Source: Xenopus tropicalis
Lineage: Eukaryota; Chordata; Amphibia; Anura; Pipidae
DNA: 64,000 nt
Direction: 5' to 3'
NCBI RefSeq assembly: GCF_000004195.4
Contig: NC_030684.2
Coordinates: forward strand, 108,282,429 to 108,346,428
The position numbers and the translations under genes were made by a program. Under the pieces are notes generated by a model. That model was not told where the DNA came from and did no database searches. It saw nothing but the letters and a program-made list of their open reading frames with translations. This document shows positions 45,183-56,222 of this stretch, one piece after another (the stretch's first letter is position 1; the number at the start of each line of letters is the position of its first letter).

Positions 45183-47287
45183 TCAACATCAGTGCTCAAC
45201 ATAACTAATGCTCTAATAGCTGAATGAAAGCAAATCTCATCAAAGACATTTCAGTATCTAGGCCATATAATGTATATATGAAGAAATGCACACACGTGTA
45301 TAAATTAAAGAAATTATTTTTTTATACAGTCATTCCAGGCTGCTTGACACATCTGCCCCCAGATTAAATTTAGCATTATCTCAGATATGTGTTTACTTGG
45401 AGGCTAGGATTGAGAGATTAAAGTAGCCTCATTCTCAACCTGATTCCTCCACCTACAACACATCATAGGGTACAGAGTTCACTGTAATTCATATTTTGAG
45501 ATTCATTCTCCCACTCAGACTTGACATTGCGTTATAGTAGTAAAGGTTGGTAAATCGCCAAGCAACATCCTATTAAATAATTTTGGAATGCAGCCTTTAC
45601 ACAATGCTGCTAAAACTGAAGCTTGGTGAAATGTTATAAATGCTTGAATAAGCAGCACCTACTGAAACCCACAGTGCACCCTGCAACACATTATAATGGG
45701 ATATAAAAGCAGTGTGGTGCTGTACTGACCCAAGTAATATTACAACTTATATATAGCAGTTGCTTTATTTCTCTCAGTCTCAGTCAGTCTTCTCCTTTAT
45801 ATTAAAACCTATGGCACATTGATCTCTGAATGAGAAGCTTGGACCTTCTCATTGACTAGAATTAGTAGAAGTGACAGATAGACAAGGGTGTTTAGACTAT
45901 TCTGTTCTTCACAAAATGGTAAAACTGCCCTGTACCATCAGTAGTGAGGAATAGTCTGTCCAGTTTTTTCTTTTTGCTCAAAATTCCTTTTTTTACTGTA
46001 TCAATTTTATTTACAACATACATCAATAGAGTCAATGTGTGATTTCTTTCTGGTGCAAAATACTTTTCACAACATGCATAGGTACGATGATGTTCTGATG
46101 TTTTTCTTAGATTTACTAGTCTATGAACCTGTTGGGATTCCATATAAGCAGTACCCAATGCAAAACAAACAAAAACATTTCATGAAAATATCTTTGCTAA
46201 ATCTGTTTTTAATTGCAGAGGAGAACATACCTTTTACCTGTATTTCTGACCCCTATCAAGTAAGGTCTATGTTGTATATTGTACAAAATTCTCATTTGTT
46301 TTCTTATGTGTCAGTGTGGTCATCTATTGACCTTGTTGTTTCATTAGACTACATAGAGATTTAACACCCACACAAGACCAATGCATAGCAGTTCCCTATA
46401 TACATGTATCTGTCTGTATATACAGTGTAGTTTATATATATACAATGATTTTAACAAATAAAACAATTCAAATAAAGTAAGAATCAAGTAGAAATATTAA
46501 TAGAGGTTGGAAATAATATATTTCTTGACATGCTTATTATTAACAATTCTGGATAAATTGTACACTACCAGAAAAGCAAGAATGACAAAAAACACGCCAC
46601 ACAGTTGTGGAACTGTAAACCAATTACTTCAATTTGTTATTGTATGTTACAGAGCCATCACTGTTACAGATTGGCATACTTGTCTGTGCTGTATGGCATG
46701 CAATGGTCAGTAAAATCATGGAGACCAGAGGTAGGAACTGGTTTGGAGACTGGCGTTGCAGATGGTTGTGCATTATGTTTGCTGTAGATGCTATTATGCA
46801 CTGACACAGCAAACGTTATAGCCTCAACCTGTGCAGGTGTTAGTTACAGGGGCCTATCAGACTTCCTGCTGATGCTTGGTATAAACCAATAATGCATGTA
46901 GGGTATAATAAAACTGGGCCATAATAATGCACAATGTAATGATGCACACCTTTAGCTGTAACACTGCCACAGTTAATGTGTTCTCTTTCCAATGGTCATA
47001 AGAGTAGAAATAAAGTCTACAGGTCTATTGTATTTTGTAAAACCATTTTAAAGACTCTGTTTCTCAAATTACATTAATATATACAAGTAAAATTTAATTA
47101 TTTCATTATTATTAAGCAATGAAAAAATATAATGGTAGAATAAGCCTGAAGCTTAGAATATTTGCGGGCAGTTGCAATCCAAGACACTTTTGTCCATCAG
47201 CCCATTCTCATTTCGTCTTACTGAAAAGGGAGATCTTCTTTATGTTTGAACAATCCCCAAGCTTAATGCTTTGAGCAGCAATGCCAT
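45183..47287. other. Unassigned stretch
   Basis: About 2.1 kb of AT-rich DNA. The 109-codon frame at 46035-46364 has no recognisable domain. Short TA patches occur near 46420-46443. Nothing else seen. Confidence 0.35.
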
Positions 47288-47306
47288 GGGGGGGGGGGGG
47301 GGGGGG
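47288..47306 (+). repeat. Poly-G run (19 G)
   Basis: Nineteen consecutive G after GCCAT and before AGCAG. It is capable of G-quadruplex formation and is also a place where sequencing length errors are likely. Confidence 0.95.
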
Positions 47307-47575
47307 AGCAGACAAAGTGCTCTCGGCTGACATATTAGCACTCACTACCTGGGAGCTGCACAATTTCATCCAGAGGTGTAAGGAGAGAGCTGAGACATAT
47401 TCAAAGCAGATGCCTCTCTCACACCATTAGGTTAAAGCTGAGTGAGTCCCACACAATAGAAGCATCTGGATATGTTACTGGATATTCTTTTTTGCAGGGC
47501 ATCATATAAATGGAAGACGCATTTCTTTGTAGTCCAGTATCTTTTATGCGCCTAAATCCATTCATGTTTCTAATT

Positions 47576-47607
47576 ACACACACACAACACAACACACATG
47601 CACACAG
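47576..47607. repeat. Imperfect (CA)n
   Basis: ACACACACACAACACAACAC followed by ACATGCACACA. Confidence 0.9.
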
Positions 47608-48142
47608 CGCAGAGGAGAACAAGAAAAAAAGAGCAACATTTTGACGGTGCTGTTTGGCTTTGCCTCATTTGCCCAGTCAGCCACAACGCCATAATATCTG
47701 GTATTAAGGATCAGTACAAAGGAAAGTGCTATACTAAAAGGAACACGTGTGATTGAGAGTTAAAGTTATGTTAAAAGCAGGTGTGTCCAGTGGTGCTGCT
47801 CCTTGGCTAAATAGGCAGTCACCATTTCATCTAACCTAGGGTCATGTATGAAAATACTGGTCAGTGTATAAGCATATAGGGAAAAAATGTCCAAACTCAG
47901 TCTGGAGGGGGGGAATTTTTGCCAGATGTTCAACAGGTGTGGCCAGGTGATCCAGTAGTGACATCCAGCACATCCTTCAGCCTTCAGTTTCCCAGTTGTT
48001 AAACCATATCCAGATAGTTTCAGTTAAACATCACCAGATTCATCACTAGTCCCATTTATTTATATGTCCAGTCCTTGCTGATGTTACTATTAGCCTTCAG
48101 TACCTTTGCTCAGGAGCTTCTCTCATATATATATATAGGACA
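47608..48142. other. Unassigned sequence
   Basis: No gene recognised. A short TA patch lies at 48126-48137. Confidence 0.35.
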
Positions 48143-48415
48143 TTAAAGTTGGCCATACATGCACTGATATAATTTCATATGATTTTCGGACCTTGTGTGG
48201 CCTCCAAATGATCATTCCTATTATTTTGGTACCATGATGATTGGTTGTTTAGTCAGCTGGATGGGTTAGAAAATTTCAGTCGGATAACAATTGTGTATCT
48301 GATGATATCCTTGGGGATCTACAATGCATTTCTGGGACTTCACTTTCATACAATTGGTGTCTGCCAATTATTTCATGTTCAGAACATCCTATGGTTTGTT
48401 ATTTTTAGGACTTTA
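48143..48415 (+). mobile_element. GGCCATAC-type MITE, degenerate
   Basis: It begins TTAAAGTTGGCCATACATGC. The AT-rich interior (TGATTGGTTGTTTAGTCAGC, TTTCAGTCGGATAACAATTG) only loosely follows the family. The right TIR is not evident. Confidence 0.45.
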
Positions 48416-48469
48416 TTCTACATTTTCAGTCTGAATGCTCAGATAAATTAACAGGTTTAAGGAGACCAC

Positions 48470-49060
48470 CTCATGCATATTCAAATAAACACAAGGAATT
48501 CTGGGACATAACCCCAAAGAACTCTAAGAAAATCCCATTTATATGGGTTTATCCTATAGGCTAAAGCTCACCCACTGGGTTTTTAAGGCAGAAGCCAGGA
48601 TAATAGCTGATCAAATTCTCAACTACAGACCAGAAAACCCTGCACTACACTGATGAGTGGGTGAACCCTTCTTAGGGCTCATCAGTGTAGCGCAGGGTTT
48701 TCTGATCAGTTTAGGAAGAGCTTGAAATAAAGGCCACGTGAGGCCTGAAATGTTGCTTTATCCAAGGTTGAGCCACGTGTATCCAATAAAGGCTTTTTTT
48801 TTTTTTAGGTGCTGTGTGCTGTTCTTCTTGTGATCGGCTTAGGTAGAGCCAGGGGTATGGAGCCAGAGATAAATAAAAAAGGTTGTGGAGACTGCCTCAT
48901 GTGTATGCATATAAACACAAGGAATCCTGGGAACTGATCTCCAAGATAATCCAGCTCTGCCTAAACTGACCAGAAAACCCTACACTTTACCAATGAGCCC
49001 GAAGAAGGGCAAAATCGGTCTGTAGTTGGGAATCCTTGTGTTTATTTGAATGTTAGTTTT
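48470..49060. repeat. Compound repeat with a 27-bp hairpin and direct copies
   Basis: The segment GGAGACC.CCTCATGCATATTC with ATAAACACAAGGAATTCTGG (about 48465-48505) recurs as GGAGACTGCCTCATGTGTATGC, ATAAACACAAGGAATCCTGG (about 48886-48930). A 27-nt arm at 48631-48657 pairs with 48678-48704 at 26 of 27 positions. A third copy of the arm (CAGAAAACCCTACACTTTAC) lies near 48970, followed by the inverse of the first block (GGAATCCTTGTGTTTATTTG, 49029-49048). This looks like tandem or nested copies of one palindromic repeat. A 12-nt T-run follows at about 48797. Confidence 0.75.
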
Positions 49061-49423
49061 AGATCATTGCATTTAAACTTATGATCCATATCTGAACATT
49101 TGTCAGAAGAAAACTAAAATCTGAAAGTATATGACCATTCTCTGCATTTAGTTACTAAAAATAGCCCTCCCTTTTAAACAAAACAAAACAAAAAATTGAT
49201 TTTTTTGTCCATATATTGCAATATATTCAAACTGGCCAACTACGTCAAAGTCATCCCGGTCATATACAGGATCTAACCTGCCACTACACCTAAAGCTAGA
49301 ATGTTGGAACTGAAAGTAAAAATGTTTATAATACTACTACCACCCTTTGAATTGGTGCTGTGCGGCAGGCTGTGACTATCAGCAATATGGTAAGGTAAGT
49401 ATTCAGGCTTCAACATGGCATAG
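49061..49423. other. Unassigned sequence
   Basis: No feature recognised. Confidence 0.3.
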
Positions 49424-49495
49424 CAGCTTAATGCTTAGTACTGTTGCCTTACTTACTGCAGTACTGGGGTCCCAAGTCTGATTCTATGCATAGGG
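49424..49495 (+). mobile_element. tRNA-like head of a SINE, fragment
   Basis: ATAGCAGCTTAATGCTTAGTAC, GTTGCCTTACTTACTGCAG, CACTGGGGTCCC-like (GTACTGGGGTCCCAAGT) and CTGATTCTATGCAT resemble a tRNA-derived SINE head: A-box-like GCTTAATGC and a decayed B box. The SINE body does not follow. Confidence 0.4.
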
Positions 49496-50760
49496 TATAG
49501 GATACCAAGAACTCTCTGCCCATTTATATTGGAGTATTTGATTTTATAATGAAACACAGCAAGACTACTGTATTTTGTTGTTGAGGGACTGTATTCAGCT
49601 TGGAGATGGCTTTTTCATAAACACATCTATTTCTAATCTTCACCCTGAGAGTGAGCTTTGCCCGCTTCTTATGCTTTTCCTGCACCAAGAATAGGTCTGT
49701 CTGTGTGCCGGCAGCGCCTAGTCCCTGGTGTGGCTGCAGTGTTATTTGCTCTATCTTTTCTAAGAGACCCATAAAGACATGGACCATCTTCTGAGCAAAC
49801 TGCATTTTTACATTTGAGAGAAATTACAAAACAGCATAATCTGTGAGCAAATCTTGCCTTGTTTAGTTGTAAAGAGCATTAAAGTCATGTGACTGATTAC
49901 GATTGTGAGGATGAGATGTTGGACAAGCTATGTGGCCTTTGGTGAAGCATCTTCTTGAATGAATAATAGAGATCTCCCTGATAATGAAGCACAGTTCATA
50001 CAATACATCTGTTGTATTGTTAGTGTCACTGTAGTGGTAAATGTGTTTATCATTCATTTCACACATAGTTGTTATCAAACGCATTTTGCTCCCTTTGAAT
50101 CTAGTTAGTCACTGTCTTTTTATAATGTTTTATCTGCTTAAATCAGTAACATACTTATTCCTAATAAATACCTGTCTTTATTAGATACACTCAGATACTC
50201 TAATGCTGCTGACATTTCACTCCTCTTATGTATTCATATGTGGTTAGAATCCCGACGCGCCATTCCTCTGCAACATCACTTACCATTCACTCTCTCTTTC
50301 CCTTTTGTTATTTCCAGAGATCCTTTTTTAGTTACCATTACCTCCTCTTATTCTGCCTTCTCCCCCCCTCTCTATTCCTTCCTTGATAGAAAGATCTACA
50401 ATGTGTCAGATTTTAATGCTTCTGATTATATAACTGACCTATTCTGCTGCCTCCCCTTGAGAAGATAATGCTTTTATCTTCCTGTTCCTTGATTAATGGA
50501 GCTCACTGTATAGAGCAGGATTTATGCAAACACCCAGCGGTGCTGTAAGGAACTCTTGATAAGCATCTCAAAAAGTGCCCTTTCTATCGAGGAGAGCCTG
50601 GGGATTCCACAACCTTAGTATTTTGTCACCCTGCGAGAGGTAAAATGGATAGGACATATTTTTTTTTTTATTATTATTTTAGTAAACCTATGCAAGGTCA
50701 CTACAGCAAACACAAAAGTATAAGATAAGCTACATGGATAAATATTCTAATGTGGGCTTT
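49496..50760. other. Unassigned sequence
   Basis: About 1.25 kb of unique-looking DNA with pyrimidine-rich patches (50270-50390). No gene recognised. Confidence 0.35.
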
Positions 50761-50766
50761 TTTTAT

Positions 50767-51030
50767 TTGGCTGAGTGGTTAAAATTGGGAACATGGAGGT
50801 GGATTGGGTAACACTGAAGTGCTCCTAGGCTCAATTCCAGTCAGTGCAAGGAGTTTGTATGTCCTCCCTGTGCCTCTAGGCATTCTGCTTTCCTCTCACA
50901 CTGCAAAAACATAAAGTCCTGACCCTACTGTGTGTGTGAATGTGATAGGGACCTTAGACTGTAAGCTCCACTGACTGATGTGAATGTTGTATAATCTGTA
51001 CACTGCTATGGAATATGTCTGGAAAGGCTT
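50767..51030 (+). mobile_element. tRNA-derived SINE with V-SINE-like body
   Basis: The head has a good A box (TGGCTGAGTGG, 50769-50779) and a B-box-like GGCTCAATTCC (50828 region), spaced as for pol III. The body contains GGAGTTTGTATGTCCTCCCT, GTGTGAATGTGATAGGG, CTTAGACTGTAAGCTCCACT and GGAATATGTCTGG. The 19505-19680 fragment and the tail of the 58358-58740 SINE share the body. V-SINE affinity of the central domain is from memory. Confidence 0.65.
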
Positions 51031-51895
51031 TTCACTAGATGCTGAGAAGTTGTTAAGATATGTCTGGCAGTGCTATATCTTAGCTACAATCTAAGTCACA
51101 GGCAAATATACATGCCAGTAATATTAACTGCATCAGCAAATTACAATTGTTATCTGCCAATTTACACAGCTGCATTATAGTCACGATCCTACACTTTTGC
51201 CTAGGCCACAATGGGGCTCATTTAAGAGGATACTGGGGAAAAGAAGAAGAAACAGGAGCATAAGTTTCTGCCCCATTATAATTGTGCCTGCCACTGCCAA
51301 GTGCAAATCTTTGTGGCTGGCAGTGAATGGTGTGCTGGTAGAAGCAATTTGTGCCCACCATGAAAGGGGTAGCACATGGACAGGATGCCCAGGCGTCACC
51401 TAAGAGACAATCCAAGGCAGGCGAGCTGGGATGTTAAATATACAGGTATATAAAACAATATAGAAGTGTTACATAAATAATATATTCACATACATTATAT
51501 CATGTTACAGCAAAAGGCGTACAGCTTAATACATAAAAACCTAGACACATTCTATTAATTCCTATGGGGTTTTTAGAAGCCTAATTAATGGTTAAAACCT
51601 ATTGTTCACCATTTGATAAATACGTTTCTAAAAATCATAAAGAACGTGAGTGAGTTTTTATGTATTAAGCTCTAAACTCACATTTTGATAACTCTGACCC
51701 TAAGCTTAATTACCCTTATCTCTACCCTGCAGTTTTAGCAGCTAGCAGGTCATGATGTAAATGTTGTTCACACAGACCATCTTTGAGTAGCCTAGCTTTG
51801 ACCAATGGGATTCTTTGGGTGGGTTACTTTTAACCTATAGGATTTTTACTAGTAATTATGTCCATCTCACATTATTTGCTAATGTTATCTAAATT
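51031..51895. other. Unassigned sequence
   Basis: Unique-looking sequence with no gene recognised. Confidence 0.35.
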
Positions 51896-52500
51896 GTAAA
51901 AGAGCAGTGGCTTCAGAAATCTCTGTACCTTTGACTAACAATAAAGCAGCTGTTTCTGCTAACCACCTTGCCTCTAGTCCTGTTATAAAAGATAAGGTTC
52001 TGGTAGGTAAAACTAACATGAACCTACAACACCCAAAGTACTGCTTCAGGACCTCTAAACTAAGCAGAGAGAGGCCTTGGGTAGCAGTTAAGTTGCCCCC
52101 CTCAGGATATCTGCCCTCACCTTACAGCCCTCTGATAACCTCCAGTTCTACTTATTGCAACCTGTGGGTAACAAAACAACCCAGTGACTTGAGTGGATAA
52201 GGATATGGGGAGTTTTCAGCATTAAATATTAAGATATCTCCAGTGCAATGCTCTACAAACGGAGACTTATCTACAAATGCAAGCAAGATATAAAATGTGC
52301 ACTTAGGACGCAATTGTGCACAAGCGGCAAAGAAAAGGATTCATAAACACCAGGGGCATGTGAATATTAAATTACATTCTCATAGACACTATCTGGCAGG
52401 CAACTACAATCCTGCTGGAATTCTGGCAAAACACTGCACTGTGGGTAAAAAAAACACAGATCATCTGATTTGTGAGTTTCCTTACTAAAACACTTAGGGA
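51896..52500. other. Unassigned block with a 97-codon frame lacking ATG
   Basis: The frame 51907-52200 starts at GTG and reads ASEISVPLTNNKAAVSANHL and so on to PSDLSG. No domain is recognised. Composition is not obviously non-random, and no splice or start signals support a gene. It may be part of an unrecognised repeat. Confidence 0.25.
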
Positions 52501-53718
52501 CTAACTCATATTTAACCAGAACTGGAGGGATTTTATTACAAACTCTTTGCCACAGTTCTAAACTAATAAAGAAACATTACATGTTTGGGTGTGTGAATTT
52601 ATCAACAATAGTCTCACTTGACATTGAGTAAATACACTTTGCTCGATAAATCTCAGTATACTGCACGGCTCTGCTCCGCACACATCATTCGAATAAAAAG
52701 CCTGTTTATGGAGCAAGTCTAATTTATTGCCTTTGAGTGCCATCACAGTCCATTATTCTTATTATGTCTTTGCTTTTCCCGTTCTACACTTTTCACTGTT
52801 CATTACTGGGTAAAGGGAAAAACATAATGCGTTTATCTAATTATTCACGTTAATGATACCATACAGATTGCACACATGATGTTGTGTCATTTCTTTTCTT
52901 GGCAAATCTTTCTGCTGGCTATGTAGCAGATATTATAGACTAAGGATCTGTCGATATGCTTTGTTTAACAGCTATATAAATGTGCAGTCTATGGGTAAGG
53001 GGCCAGCTGAATTGATTCAAGCTTCATAGTGTTGCATTTCAAACTTGTAAATGAACTTATCCCTTATATATCAGCCTTTAGGTGTCACATGCTCTCTCTA
53101 AAATATCTGGGGCAGCCACTTCAGCAATAAGGCAATGTGATTTATTACCATTGATGGCCATGCTTATCTCAAGGGGAGATATAGGGATGATGTCTGTATA
53201 ATTTTAATGCTACACTTCCCAGCAGGAACTGAGAAATAAACAACCTGTGCCCTCAAACCTGCATTGATTAACATGTCCACATTTTGAAAAAATGCTACCT
53301 GAGAAAAAAAAAGCTATTTTTAGCCCAGTTTAACCATTTTGGTTCAGAGCTCTAATTTGTATAGGGAGGCAGATCAGGGCTGCTTTGAGAAATTAGGCCC
53401 CATTAGCCCAAATGATGGTCATGACTTTTTATTCCCAAAACTTGCCCCTTCTCAGCTAGCCCAACCTATCAAACAGGAGAAATCTCTGCCTGCAGCTTAG
53501 ATGGTTCCCTTTCTCTGTTAGGAGATAATCATCTGTAAAACACCCATTCCATTATGAATTTAACCATTTACTGCACTGAATAATGACCCCGATAAAAGGG
53601 ATGGTCTAGGTTGCTTATATTATGGGCATTCATTTTTAAAGGGACAAGGTAGAACCTTAAATTGAAGCCAGAGTAGAGGTCACTAGTTTGATCCAATGCA
53701 AGATTTGACAGCCCTTTA
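52501..53718. other. Unassigned unique DNA; candidate conserved block 52560-52960
   Basis: No repeats recognised. The stretch TCTAATTATTCACGTTAATG with following ATACCATACAG, plus CATCATTCGAATAAAAAGCC, is typical of TAAT-rich conserved non-coding DNA. This is an impression only. Confidence 0.3.
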
Positions 53719-53803
53719 AGGGCTCTGGTACACGGGGATATTAGTCGCCCGCGAGCAGGGAGTTTTGCCGCGGGCGACTAATCTCCCCGTGTACCAGAGC
53801 CCT
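53719..53803. repeat. 85-bp hairpin with 35-bp arms
   Basis: Arms 53719-53753 and 53769-53803 pair at 34 of 35 positions around a 15-nt loop. The outer part reads AGGGCTCTGGTACACGGGGA. A TTTAA lies just left and TAAA just right, so it may be a minimal TIR element consisting of little more than its ends. It relates to the AGGGC..TGACACA terminus at 721-863. Confidence 0.92.
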
Positions 53804-54055
53804 AAATCTGAACACCAACAAAATAAAAATACACAAAAGGAGGGGGTTGTGGGAGCACTTCAAGGCTAAGTAAGATATGTACATTGGGTGCAACTGATCT
53901 TACCAAGATAGTTACAAACAAACAAAAGAGAGGGGCAATGTACATGCTCTGGTCCCCTATTGTTTAAGTCATTAAATATCTATGCTAGTGCATGTATTTT
54001 CAAAAACAGGGGTTTTTAGTTACAAAATTATGATCACAAAATTGTCAAGCCACCA
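53804..54055. other. Unassigned sequence
   Basis: No feature recognised. Confidence 0.3.
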
Positions 54056-54093
54056 TATGGTGGCCCTAACTATTATGGTGGCCCTAACTATTT
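54056..54093. repeat. 19-bp tandem duplication
   Basis: TATGGTGGCCCTAACTATT occurs twice in direct succession. Confidence 0.9.
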
Positions 54094-54229
54094 TCTTCCA
54101 GTTGGCAACAAAATAAGCACAAACCATTGCTGTGTGCAGTCATACATGTCAACTCTCCTGGTTCTCTTGGTATAAGACAGTATTGTACATCAGAGACCTT
54201 ATCCGCACACCCTAGTACTCCAAAATTAT

Positions 54230-54420
54230 ATGCCCGGTGCACACTGCTGGAGGGATCGGCACCCTCCAAAACCAGTACAACCACAAAAAAAAAGCAAATG
54301 GCACTCAGGGCTATAAACAAGGGAAAAACCCTTAGAATTTTATTGCGGAGGTGCAACGTTTCGGGGCGACGTGACCCCTTTATCAAGCATAAAGGGGTCA
54401 CGTATATAAGAGCCTGGCCC
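54230..54420. repeat. Interspersed repeat with a perfect hairpin
   Basis: The block GGTGCACACTGCTGG, ATTTTATTGCGGAGGTGCAA, CGTTTCGGGGCG is familiar from frog repeats. ACGTGACCCCTTTAT (about 54369-54383) pairs exactly with ATAAAGGGGTCACGT (54389-54403) around CAAGC. The 115- and 116-codon frames on opposite strands here are incidental. Confidence 0.6.
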
Positions 54421-56120
54421 CTGCGCTTCATCATTATAGGTAATTCTCTCAGTTTTTTAGAATTTCCCCTGTGAGCCCCATGTGCGCATACGCAGTGAGT
54501 AATTTTGTGATAAGGAAAGGCCCTTTGGCATGCGCAGTGGCATCATAGGCCATGGCCCTCGCACCATTAGGCAATGCCCACTTTGCCAGCAATACTCTAC
54601 TCACCCAGACCCTGGCAAGAGGCTTCTCCCGGTTAACATCTCTGTGCAGTATGCATCACAGCTCATTACTAACAAGACCTCAGTGTGGAATTTGAACTCA
54701 CTACTTGCCAATGCCAATGAGCACCAACAGCATCTTAGAGCCACTAATCATGTTCTGGACCCAGAAGTAAAGTCACCTATGTGCTTGGCCCAAAAGTAAG
54801 GTAAGAACAATATGAAGCTGCTGGAACAAATATGAGACAGGGACCTTCAATGTTTTTTCTAGGTTGACAAAGTAAGCCCTGTGCACAGGGAGTATCTCTT
54901 GTTGCACTTTCTTGTTGGAGTTTTCCTTTCATTGGGACATGTTCTTTATTTCTTTTTGATCACCTAACCTAGTTTTGAAAATGGAACACTATTCTAAAAT
55001 TGCTCTGGAAACTCAAGACTCAACAACTGATTGGTTTATATTATTAGAGTCTAAATAGCAAAAAAAATATCCTTGGCCTTAGAATGAAATATGTGAGCCA
55101 CAAAAGGCGGTAATAGCAGATAAGGTGTGCACATTGGATCTGCATCTTCGTCTCAATTCATTAAATGGGGCTGTTCATTGGCACAGATGGGAGCAGAGGC
55201 CAGTCACAGAACAGAAATACACATTAAATGATTGAATTAAAACTCTCCTCCGGATAATGACAAATGGGAAAGATTTGACATCTCCTTTGGCTCTGTTGAT
55301 GAATTTAATAAAGAAGTAATCAAAGATCATTAGAAAGCTTTTGTGCAGGGTGTGGATTGCAAGTAGATTGCATTCTCAACGCGCTGCTTTCAGCTCTCGG
55401 GGCTGTACAAAGAGCACAGGGTAGGTCTGACTCGAACACACAGAAAGAATAACAAAAATATATAGCAACCCAGCTGCCATTTATTCTGTAATGAAACCTA
55501 CAGTGAATTGTAATTTATTTCTCAAAACCAGGTTAAGTATTTGGTAACAAGATAAAAACTTAAGAGGGGGGGAAAGCTGAAGCCACTTACATCTCTCAAA
55601 AACAGGCCAAATTATGGCAGAATTCAAAACAAAATTATTATCCTAAAGAGTTCACAGAGGAATGCAATCTTGGCTGGATAATAGCACATAATTATTAGAT
55701 AATATTTCACTGTATCATTAATTACAAAATATTGCTCTCCAACTTCCCTGCATGGCTCTCCAAACTGCAGCATATTAGGGCACATACATGATAAGGGTTA
55801 ATAAATGCTATACATTGTTATGACATATAAGGATATCTGCCGTCCTGCTTTTGAGTAACCATTTCTATTTTTGACCAAAAATAAAAATCACACCAAAACC
55901 TGCCAAGATGCCATAGAACTCAATTGGAAGCATATGTTTAGAATTTTGCAAGTGGAAAACTGTATCTATTTCTGCATGATTTTTAACAAATGTGCCCCTA
56001 AGAGTCATGTGCAAAAAAAGAAGGAGACCCCTGCCCTATAGAGTTCACAATGGATTCTGTCTATTTGGTGAGCCAAACTATTGCATATAATGTATTGCAT
56101 ATGATGTTTAGAAGAAAAAA
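54421..56120. other. Unassigned unique DNA; candidate conserved block 55230-55400
   Basis: No gene or repeat recognised. CTCCGGATAATGACAAATGG, TGATGAATTTAATAAAGAAG, TAATCAAAGATCATTAGAAA is a non-repetitive TAAT/ATCAAAG-rich stretch of the kind seen in conserved enhancers. Confidence 0.3.
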
Positions 56121-56222
56121 AAAATATATATATATATATATATATTTTATTTATTTATTTATTTATTTTTTTAAGAAGGAAGGATAGATAGACAGATAGA
56201 CAGATAGATAGATAGACAGACT
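56121..56222. repeat. Compound microsatellite: A-run, (TA)n, (TTTA)n, (GATA/GACA)n
   Basis: A-run, then about 12 TA units, TTTATTTA repeats, a T-run, and GATAGATAGACAGATAGACA-type repeats to about 56222. Confidence 0.95.

Noticed and set aside
51907..52200. 97-codon frame as a gene or transposon protein
   Set aside because: It starts at GTG, no family is recognised and it is broken soon after. Evidence too thin.
54084..54474. 115- and 116-codon frames on opposite strands
   Set aside because: They overlap an interspersed repeat with a perfect hairpin. No protein-like features.
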